NCBI RefSeq assembly: GCF_002836515.1
Contig: NZ_PJBC01000004.1
Coordinates: 248,001 to 312,000, forward strand
Length of the DNA: 64,000 nucleotides
Direction: 5' to 3'
Origin: Pseudomonas sp. Choline-02u-1
Lineage (GTDB): Bacteria > Pseudomonadota > Gammaproteobacteria > Pseudomonadales > Pseudomonadaceae
Below are positions 59,767 to 64,000 of the stretch, piece after piece. The number at the start of each line of letters is the position of its first letter. Position 1 is the stretch's first letter. A program made the position numbers and the translations under genes. The notes below the pieces were generated by a model. It was not told the DNA's origin and made no database searches. It saw only the letters and a list, made by a program, of their open reading frames with translations.

Positions 59767-60687
59767 ATGGATCTTCGCCAGTTGCGCTACTTCATCGCCC
59801 TCAACGAACACCGCAGCTTTGTCCGCGCGGCCGACGCCATGGGCATCACTCAACCGGCGTTCAGCCGAAGCATTCAGGGGCTGGAGCAAGAGTTCGGCTG
59901 CGTGCTGGTTGATCGCGGCAACAAGGATCTGCGCCCCACGCCCGAAGGCCAAGTGGTGCTGCAACACGCCCTGAGCCTGGTGCAGGGCGCGGCATTGCTC
60001 AGCGCTGAAGTGACACAAATGACCAAGCTCGACGCCGGTGAAGTGCATTTTGGTTGCGGGCCGGCGCCGGCGGTGAAACTGGTGCCGGACGCGGTGGCGC
60101 AATTCATCAATGCGCACCCGAAAGTGCGCACCTGTTTTCAGGTGGATAACTGGGAAAAACTCAGCCGCGCGCTGAGTCGCGAAGAGATCGAATTCTTCAT
60201 CGCCGACATCCGCCATTTCGAGTCCGACCCGAATTTCCAGACGCAACCGCTGACGCCCAAGCGCGGCGTGTTTTTCTGCCGGCCGGGGCATCCGTTGCTG
60301 GCCAAGGAAAGCCTGTCGACCAACGACATGTTCGACTATCCGCTGGCCGCGACGCTGATTCCACCGGGCATTCGCAAGCTGCTGGCGAACCTCAGCGGGC
60401 GCATCGATTTCTCTCCGACCATCGAAACCGAGCACTTTCCGGCGCTGGTCAAAGTGGTGCTGCAATCCAACGCGATCGGCGTCGGCACGGAGGAGGCGTT
60501 TGTCGAGGATGTCGCCAAGGGTTCGCTGGCGCTGTTGCATTGGCGCAACCTGCCGCAGAACCTCGAAAGCATGAACGCGCGCTGCGGCATCGTCAGCCGC
60601 ACCGGATTCCGCTTGTCGCCAGCGGCGAGGGCAATGATCGAGACGCTGGTGGCGTTGGATCGGCGGGACGTCAGCGTCGCTGTCTGA
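59767..60687 (+). CDS. LysR-family regulator, SftR-like, copy 2
   Basis: LysR-type regulator of 306 residues from ATG 59767 (MDLRQLRYFIALNEHRSFV); an ATG at 59752 would add five residues. It resembles copy 1 across the whole length: helix-turn-helix around 17-40 (ITQPAFSRSIQGLEQEFGCVL), LDAGEVHFGCGPAPAVK and RCGIVSRTGFRLSPAARAMIETL. It is divergent from atsK, which it probably activates under sulfate starvation; atsR lies downstream in the opposite orientation. Which of the two corresponds to SftR cannot be told here. Confidence 0.88.
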   Translation: MDLRQLRYFIALNEHRSFVRAADAMGITQPAFSRSIQGLEQEFGCVLVDRGNKDLRPTPEGQVVLQHALSLVQGAALLSAEVTQMTKLDAGEVHFGCGPAPAVKLVPDAVAQFINAHPKVRTCFQVDNWEKLSRALSREEIEFFIADIRHFESDPNFQTQPLTPKRGVFFCRPGHPLLAKESLSTNDMFDYPLAATLIPPGIRKLLANLSGRIDFSPTIETEHFPALVKVVLQSNAIGVGTEEAFVEDVAKGSLALLHWRNLPQNLESMNARCGIVSRTGFRLSPAARAMIETLVALDRRDVSVAV

Positions 60688-60706
60688 AAAACCTTTGGCA
60701 GACGCC

Positions 60707-60810
60707 GATCGTTCCCACGCTCTGCGTGGGAATGAATCCCGTGACGCTCTGCGTCACAAAGGACGCGGAGCGTCCTCGGCTGCATTCCCACGCGGAGCGT
60801 GGGAACGATC
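60707..60810. repeat. REPIN, family B
   Basis: GATCGTTCCCACGCTCTGCG and inverted GCGTGGGAACGATC ends with inner GACGCTCTGCGTC hairpin, between the convergent lysR and atsR genes. Confidence 0.85.
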
Positions 60811-60824
60811 TGGATTTTTTGCTT

Positions 60825-61838
60825 CTAGAGCTTGGCCGCTGAGAGTTCAGGCGCCACCCAATCGCTGACTTTGAACGGCTTGCGAATGAGCTTCTGCTGC
60901 GCCGCCAGGTCGACCTTGTCTTGCAGGCCGCTCAAGAACACCGGATCCAGCGTCGACGGGAAGATCTCGCTCAAATTCTGATCCTTCAGATCCTGAGCCA
61001 GAATCACCGGTGGATAGCTCGCCAGCCCTGATACCAGCTGCACATAGGCGTCCTTGTTGCTGTCCTGAGTCAGCCACTCGACCGCTTGCTGCTGCGCCTT
61101 GAGCAGTTTGGCAATGACCTCAGGATGGGCGTCGACAAATTTGCCATTACCCAGCAACACCGCCTGCACGCTGCCAGCGCCGCCGAGGTCTTTGGTGTTG
61201 AGCGGCAATTCCGCCAGGCCTTTGGCTTGCAACGCACTCAGCGCGGAGCTGCCCCACGAGGCATCGATCTGCTTGGCCGCGAGTGCCGAGACCGCCGCGT
61301 TGAAATCCAGATTGATGACCTTCACGTCCTTCTCGCTGAGGCCCTGACTGGCAAGCGCCGCATCGAACGACAGCTGCGTCGCCGTACCGCGGAAGATCGC
61401 CACGCGTTTGCCTTTGAGATCCTGGAGGGTTTTGATCCCCGAGCCCGGCACAACGCCCAGGTATTGCTTGACCCCGCGCGCCGTGGCGCTGAGCAGGCGC
61501 GTGTCCAGACCATTGGATTTGCCGATGATCGCGGCGAGGTCGCCGAGATAGGCCAGATCGACCTGGCCATTGGCAAACGCCTCATTGATCACCGGCCCGG
61601 CGCCCTTGAAGAAACTCCACTGGATCTTGATGCCCTGCTCGGCGAAGGCCTTTTCAAAGATCTGCTGATCGCGCAGCACATCGACAATGCCGCCGCCGCT
61701 GTGTTGGGTGCCGGCGCTGAGGTCGGGCACGGCGATGCGGATTTCCTTGAGCTCCTCGGCCTGGGCGCTGAGCGCGAGAAAGCCTGCAAGCGCCGGGGCG
61801 GTCAGCAGGCGGATGATTCGTTTGAAAGGGAGGTTCAT
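60825..61838 (-). CDS. atsR: Sulfate-ester ABC transporter, periplasmic binding protein AtsR
   Basis: SsuA-like binding protein of 337 residues. The signal peptide ends SAQA at about 27; the mature part starts EELKEIRIAVPDLSAGTQHSGGG, and VDLAYLGDLAAIIGKSNGLDTRLL follows. AAGGAG precedes the ATG. It is divergent from atsB across 352 bp. In P. putida and P. aeruginosa AtsR binds sulfate esters for the AtsBC importer; here it is transcribed apart from atsB and atsC. Confidence 0.9.
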   Translation of the reverse strand: MNLPFKRIIRLLTAPALAGFLALSAQAEELKEIRIAVPDLSAGTQHSGGGIVDVLRDQQIFEKAFAEQGIKIQWSFFKGAGPVINEAFANGQVDLAYLGDLAAIIGKSNGLDTRLLSATARGVKQYLGVVPGSGIKTLQDLKGKRVAIFRGTATQLSFDAALASQGLSEKDVKVINLDFNAAVSALAAKQIDASWGSSALSALQAKGLAELPLNTKDLGGAGSVQAVLLGNGKFVDAHPEVIAKLLKAQQQAVEWLTQDSNKDAYVQLVSGLASYPPVILAQDLKDQNLSEIFPSTLDPVFLSGLQDKVDLAAQQKLIRKPFKVSDWVAPELSAAKL

Positions 61839-62190
61839 GGGTGCGGCTCCTTGATCGCTGAGGAGGCGAAAGTAGGCTGAATGCGCACCTTCACTTAAAT
61901 ACTATAAATGCACATTTTTATATCTTTATGAGCTAAGCGACGATGTGAGCGGCTTGCAGCGGGATATGCATTAACAGCATCGAAAATATTCTTCGAATGC
62001 ATTGGATGCGTTAAGGGCTGCAAGCCTTAAATGGCTTCGCTTATTCCCAAATTGATATTTATTATTTTCCCTTATAACTGTTTTAACGTGGCTAATACCG
62101 CTAAAGATCACAGCCTTCGGTAGCCCCTACAGGCGGAATGCGATCTTCTCTTGACTCGATCTTGATCCAACCCGACAACGGAGGTCACCC
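61839..62190. promoter_or_regulatory. Divergent atsR/atsB control region with repeated motif
   Basis: 352 bp with AT-rich promoters for both directions. GGATATGCATTA (61962-61973) matches exactly the motif before the TonB-dependent receptor, and ATGCATTGGATGCG (61997-62010) is a close second copy. A single family-A REP unit lies near 62106-62130. The pattern suggests a shared regulator of the sulfate-ester genes. Confidence 0.55.
62106..62130. repeat. Single REP unit, family A
   Basis: GATCACAGCCTTCGGTAGCCCCTAC, a degenerate single copy within the atsR/atsB intergenic region; no inverted partner is present. Confidence 0.6.
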
Positions 62191-63789
62191 ATGGCCCGTC
62201 AATCCCTGCTCCGTCTGCCGCTGGCCGCGCCGCCGCTGAAAAGCCGTCGCACCTGGCCCAGTCTGAATCAACGCCTGTTGCCCTGGCTGCTGCCCGTCAG
62301 CCTGTTCGTCCTGTGGTGGCTGGCCGCGCGCAATCAGTGGATGAGCGAGCAGATCCTGCCGGCGCCATCGCTGGTGTGGAGCAGCGCTGTGGAACAGGCG
62401 CATGGCGAGCTGTGGAGCCATCTGTGGATCAGCCTGCAACGGCTGTTCTTGGGTTTGCTTGCAGGCGTTTCGACCGGCGCGGTGTTCGGCGCCGCGCTGG
62501 GTTTCAGCCAACGTCTGGAGCGCCCGGTTTTTCCGACATTTGCTGGATTGGCGCAGGTGCCGACGCTGGCGTGGATTCCGCTGTTCATGGTGTTTTTCGG
62601 CATCGGTGAAGTGCTGAAACTGGTGGTGCTGATCAAGGCCATCGTGGTGCCGGTGACTTTGCACACACTGGTCGGCGTGCGCGATGCACAACCGAAACTG
62701 CGCGAAGCCGCCGCCGTATTGCGCCTGCCGCCGCGTCTGCTGATTCGTCGCCTGGTGCTTCCCGCTGCGCTGCCGGCGTTCATGGCCGGCGTGCGCCTGG
62801 CACTCGCCGCCGGCTGGACCTCATTGCTGGCGGTCGAGCTGCTGGCCTCCAGTGAAGGCATCGGCTATCTGATGGTCTGGGCGCGGCAGTTGTTCATGCT
62901 CGACATCGTGTTCGTGTGCATTGTGGTCATCGGTCTGATCGGCGTGGCGATGGATCGCGGCATCGGTCTGCTCGACCGCAAACTGGTGCACTGGCCGCAC
63001 TCGGCCACTGCACACATCACACGCGGCCCGCGCTACCAAGGCTGGCAACGCCTGCAACCGTGGTTGCTGCCGCTGGGCTTGTTGGCGCTTTGGCAGATGG
63101 CCAATGATCAGCAGTGGATCGACGCGAATATTCTGGTCAGCCCGGCGACTGTGCTGAGCACGACGTGGGACGGACTGCTCGACGGCACGCTGGTCAACGG
63201 CATGGCGCTGAGCCTGAGCCGCACCCTCGGCGGCTTGCTGATCGGTGGCGGCCTCGGTTTCGCCTTGGGCTTGCTCCTCGGCCTGTCGCGTTTCAGCGAA
63301 CGGTTGCTCGGCCCGACACTCGCCGCACTGCGGCAGATTGCGATTTTCGCCTGGGTGCCACTGCTGACCGCGTGGTTCGGCCTCGGAGAACTGGCCAAGT
63401 GGGTGTTCGTCGCGCTCGCCGCATTTTTCCCGCTGTTCATCGCCACCCAGCGCAGCGTCGTCAACCTCTCGCCGCAACTCAACGAGGCCGCGCAGGTGCT
63501 ATGCCTGAGCCTCGGCCAGCGTCTGCGCCGACTGGTGCTGCCCGGCGCTGCGCCGGGAATTTTCGCCGGGCTGCGATTGAGCCTGATCTACGCCTGGCTG
63601 GGCACCATCGGCGCTGAATATTTCATGCCGTCCAATGGCGGCATCGGCAGCCAGATGATCGGCGCGCAACAGTTGCTGCGCATGGATCTGATCATGGCCG
63701 GCATGCTGCTGGTCGGCCTCACCGGCGCCCTGCTCAACCTGATCGGCCAACGCCTGGAAATTCGCGCGACCCGCTGGAGACACGCATGA
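62191..63789 (+). CDS. atsB: Fused double permease AtsB of the sulfate-ester importer
   Basis: Inner-membrane permease of 532 residues, twice the normal size: two BPD permease domains in tandem, about 35-265 and 285-530. Each has its own EAA-type loop (LREAAAVLRLPPRLLIRRLVLPAALPAFMAG and LNEAAQVLCLSLGQRLRRLVLPGAAPGIFAG). A single polypeptide thus supplies both halves of the channel. Strong ribosome site GGAGG. The published AtsB is also a fused protein. It overlaps atsC by ATGA. Confidence 0.9.
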   Translation: MARQSLLRLPLAAPPLKSRRTWPSLNQRLLPWLLPVSLFVLWWLAARNQWMSEQILPAPSLVWSSAVEQAHGELWSHLWISLQRLFLGLLAGVSTGAVFGAALGFSQRLERPVFPTFAGLAQVPTLAWIPLFMVFFGIGEVLKLVVLIKAIVVPVTLHTLVGVRDAQPKLREAAAVLRLPPRLLIRRLVLPAALPAFMAGVRLALAAGWTSLLAVELLASSEGIGYLMVWARQLFMLDIVFVCIVVIGLIGVAMDRGIGLLDRKLVHWPHSATAHITRGPRYQGWQRLQPWLLPLGLLALWQMANDQQWIDANILVSPATVLSTTWDGLLDGTLVNGMALSLSRTLGGLLIGGGLGFALGLLLGLSRFSERLLGPTLAALRQIAIFAWVPLLTAWFGLGELAKWVFVALAAFFPLFIATQRSVVNLSPQLNEAAQVLCLSLGQRLRRLVLPGAAPGIFAGLRLSLIYAWLGTIGAEYFMPSNGGIGSQMIGAQQLLRMDLIMAGMLLVGLTGALLNLIGQRLEIRATRWRHA

Positions 63790-64000
63790 ACGCACCGATT
63801 GTCAGCTTCAACCACGTAGGCAAATCCTTCGCCGTCAACGGTTTCGAACTGGAGGCAATTCGCGAATTCAACCTGGACATCGCCGAGGGCGAATTCGTCG
63901 CCATCGTCGGCTCCAGCGGCTGCGGCAAATCCACTTTGCTGCGTCTGCTGGTCGGCCTCGACACCGAGTTTCGCGGGCAGATCAGTGTCGATGGCAAGGC
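63786..64000 (+). CDS. atsC: Sulfate-ester ABC transporter, ATP-binding protein AtsC (5' part)
   Basis: ATPase of the importer; 71 codons are visible before the right edge. Walker A is GSSGCGKST (42-50), after an N-terminus MNAPIVSFNHVGKSFAVNGFELEAI of the SsuB/TauB type. It is translationally coupled to atsB. The signature and Walker B motifs lie outside the window. Confidence 0.88.
   Translation, partial: MNAPIVSFNHVGKSFAVNGFELEAIREFNLDIAEGEFVAIVGSSGCGKSTLLRLLVGLDTEFRGQISVDGK

Noticed and set aside
13262..60810. A CRISPR array made of the repeated GATCGTTCCCACGC units
   Set aside because: The units are dispersed, palindromic and flank different genes; there are no regular spacers or cas genes.
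1..64000. tRNA, rRNA or prophage/integrase genes
   Set aside because: I found no cloverleaf-like sequence, ribosomal RNA segment, transposase or phage structural gene in any part of the window.

Overview
The window is chromosomal DNA of a fluorescent Pseudomonas, most likely the P. fluorescens group. Three things point there: GC-rich coding, the gene order pckA-hslO-PAP2-hslR-rimABK-envZ/ompR-tex-thioesterase-gshA, which matches the corresponding P. aeruginosa block (PA5192-PA5203 as I recall it), and three families of REP/REPIN palindromes typical of this group between genes. I see no rRNA, tRNA, CRISPR array, transposase or prophage gene.

Layout. 1-13.3 kb is conserved core: PEP carboxykinase (partial), Hsp33, a PAP2 membrane phosphatase, Hsp15, the c-di-GMP-linked ribosome-modification operon rimABK, the EnvZ/OmpR-type (AmgRS) two-component system, Tex, a thioesterase and GshA. 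From 13.5 kb to the right edge the window is dominated by sulfur acquisition: tauABCD (taurine), a serine acetyltransferase, D-cysteine desulfhydrase and a cystine ABC transporter, two tandem sfnB-type flavoproteins with an FMN-dependent monooxygenase and a metQNI-type transporter, a second MetQ, and a sulfate-ester locus. That locus contains a TonB-dependent receptor, an arylsulfotransferase, a dedicated TonB-ExbB-ExbD set, two paralogous LysR regulators, a sulfatase/phosphonate monoester hydrolase, AtsK and AtsRBC. It resembles the ats/sft loci described in P. putida S-313.

Interspersed are an aldo/keto reductase, the choline transporter BetT with a BetI-like operator, a small Pseudomonas protein with a long structured leader, a methyltransferase, a TriABC-type RND pump with two adaptor proteins, an AAA ATPase and a polar amino-acid ABC transporter.

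The sulfur genes form a logical route. Outer-membrane capture is by the TonB-dependent receptor powered by its own TonB complex. Periplasmic binding proteins with ABC importers carry taurine, sulfate esters, methionine-like compounds and cystine. Desulfurisation is by TauD, AtsK, SfnB/monooxygenase, the arylsulfotransferase and the sulfatase. CysE feeds sulfide assimilation, and GshA draws on the resulting cysteine.

The least explained items are: a coupled ATPase plus PD-(D/E)XK nuclease-like pair at 55.0-56.6 kb, which looks AT-richer than its surroundings and is a possible defence module; a 22-codon leader ORF whose stop overlaps the first sfnB start; a repeated GGATATGCATTA motif shared by the two divergent sulfate-ester promoters; and an enhancer-binding-like protein lacking both the GAFTGA loop and a DNA-binding domain.
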